64,000 nt of DNA. Source: Zonotrichia leucophrys gambelii. Its lineage: Eukaryota; Chordata; Aves; Passeriformes; Passerellidae. The stretch covers positions 93,138,951-93,202,950 of the forward strand of contig NC_088172.1 in assembly GCF_028769735.1 (NCBI RefSeq). The letters run 5' to 3'. Both the position numbers and the translations under genes were made by a program. Shown here one piece after another: positions 62,266 through 64,000 of the stretch. Position 1 is the stretch's first letter, and every line of letters begins with the position of its first letter. The notes beneath the pieces are model-generated. The model ran no database searches and had not been told where the DNA came from. It worked only from the letters and a program-made list of their open reading frames with translations.

Positions 62266-64000
62266 TCAGAGCAGGTCCTGGAGCAGGACAAAGGGAGAAG
62301 GCCCCTCTCTGCTGCAGTGCTGTGCAGCCTGCCCAGTGCAGATCAGTGCCCCTGAAACCACGGTGTATTCCGTGGTTAAAGAAGGCCCTGCAGGGGAAAA
62401 GTACACCTTTTATAAATTGGCTGAGCTCCTGGGGACAAAAGGTATTCTATGAAGTTAAATATTAAAGCTACCCTGGATTATTCATTAAGCATCAATTATC
62501 ACCATCACATTTACTGTCAGACATTTCAATGCTGCTATTCTGCTCCAGGAGGGAACATATTTTTAGGCTGGTTTCCGAAGGAAGGGTGTTCTTGGGGTCA
62601 GCTGTGCAGTGTGCTTGTCTGTCTGTCTGTCCTCACTGATTCAGGGAGGACATTTCAGCCAAAGTTTTTGGCAGGCTGGAAGCTCCACACACTGTGTTGC
62701 TGCAGATTAATCAGCCAGGGGGATGTGGGGAGCCCCCAGACCCAGCCAGTGGTGAGGGTGCAGGTAGGGCAAGCACCTGATGGGTGCAAGAGAAGCTCCA
62801 GGCAGGGCAGCTCTGGTGCCAGCACTGGGAGCTCAGCCATGGGACACAACACCATGGGAGACTTCAGCTTCCCTAACTCTGCTGCCCAGTGAATAATTTG
62901 CACAAATACCTGCCTGCTGTGAATTGGCTCCTTATTCCACATCCTTTCGCTGCTGCCTCCCCTCGTCTGTGCTTTTATGGCATTACAAAGTTGGAACAAG
63001 CTTTGGTTTAACAATAAAGGCAGCCTCATCTACAAAACAGGATGTTCCAAAATAAGATCTAATTTTCCTCTGCGAGAACCTAAGGCAAAAGTAAATTGAT
63101 ATCCACTCTAAAGGCAAACACAAACAAGGACTTATTATTTATCATTAAAACATCTTGAAAAGGCTCTAGAGCCCTAAAAGCAAAAGTTTCATGCTGTATA
63201 AAAGAGTTATGTTTCTGAAATGTATCAGTTCAATAATTAAAACAGCATCTATGAAATATAAATGTAAGATATTAATAAATTAAATTAAATTAAAGCCACT
63301 GAAAGCCAATTATCTTGTAAAAGATCTCTGATAGCTAAACTAATGAGATGTAGAAAGATTAATTTAGATCCCCATTTTGGGATGTGATTATAAATTGCTA
63401 TAATGCCACATTCAGTTACTAGGTTGTTATTGAAACCTGTGAAATACATTTGGAAAGGTTTTTAAATATTCAGGATGAAGTAGGAATTAGAAAGGAGTTA
63501 GAAATAATTAAAAAATTAGCTGTCTTGTCATATTGCAGCTTTAATCCTATTACCTCTTCTAGTTTACAAAGCTTCAGATGTGTCTTACAGCATTGATCTG
63601 TGGGGACGTTGGGGTTTATGAGCAGGGATTTATGTGTTTTAATAACTGCTGAACTTCAGCTATTTCTCTGGTTTTGCTTATTTGAGGGATTGTTTCTGTT
63701 AAGAAAATTAATCCACAAACACCAGAGGTTTATGTCCAAAAGGGAGACAGAGGAGTCCTTTCTGGCTTTATTCAAATAAAGGGAGAGGCCATGGGGCATT
63801 CCCCTGAGACCTCTCAATTTTTTGGAGGATGCAGCCTCCTTTTTATCCCAATTTCCCAGTGGCATTTCCCTTCTCTCTTTCCCCACTGGCTGAGGTACTT
63901 GAGAGGTACAGACTTCCTGATACACCTGATACCGAATATTTCCCTCTAATCTATAACCTTCCCTTTTAATTTTTAATTCTTATGGAATTTAGGGGTTTTT
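62266..64000. other. Non-coding stretch ending in AT-rich block
   Basis: About 63,060-63,560 is strongly AT-rich, with several TAAT cores and a short (AAATT)n run, and is free of recognised repeats. No gene is visible. Confidence 0.55.
62617..62633. repeat. (GTCT)n microsatellite
   Basis: Four GTCT units. The complementary-type ACAG repeat occurs near 10573-10588. Confidence 0.7.

Noticed and set aside
1..64000. tRNA, rRNA, CRISPR arrays, bacterial-type operons or a viral genome
   Set aside because: No cloverleaf with a proper T-loop motif, no regular spacer-repeat array and no clustered same-strand coding genes were seen.

Overview
The window looks like a bird chromosome. Every interspersed LINE I recognise is a 5'-truncated CR1, there are two probable avian-type solo LTRs, and no mammalian SINE or L1 is visible. 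Composition is ordinary amniote intergenic DNA with short GC-rich islands. Nothing is bacterial: there are no operons, and nearly all open reading frames are chance ORFs.

Only one protein-coding gene can be supported: LBH (limb bud and heart development), on the minus strand. Its three coding exons lie at 45214-45239, 44384-44486 and 35869-36060 and join in frame to a 106-residue protein that aligns with human LBH (105 aa) apart from a short divergent N-terminus and one extra glutamate. The promoter sits in a CpG island at about 44,900-45,840 and carries a perfect CArG box, a GC box and a perfect CRE. A 3' UTR of about 2.3 kb runs to a poly(A) signal at 33610-33615.

Layout: 1-33,590 lies downstream of LBH. 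It holds a minus-strand solo LTR (5239-5682), CR1 fragments (about 11,190, 15,017, 21,455 and 27,010), a large inverted repeat with about 355-bp arms (27858-28850) and simple repeats. LBH occupies about 33,590-45,450, and I recognise no CR1 or LTR inside it. Upstream of LBH, 45,460-64,000 holds two orphan CpG islands (about 53,090-53,480 and 60,690-60,950), CR1 pieces (about 55,590 and 61,575), a probable second solo LTR (about 61,007-61,367) and an AT-rich block (63,060-63,560).

I found no convincing new multi-gene system. The items most worth checking are the inverted repeat, the two orphan CpG islands, the weak first start codon of LBH, and the TCF/LEF, MEF2, T-box and octamer motifs around this developmental gene. 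Known LBH biology (a small acidic nuclear transcription cofactor, Wnt-responsive, active in heart and limb) makes distal regulatory DNA plausible, but a single sequence cannot show conservation or expression.
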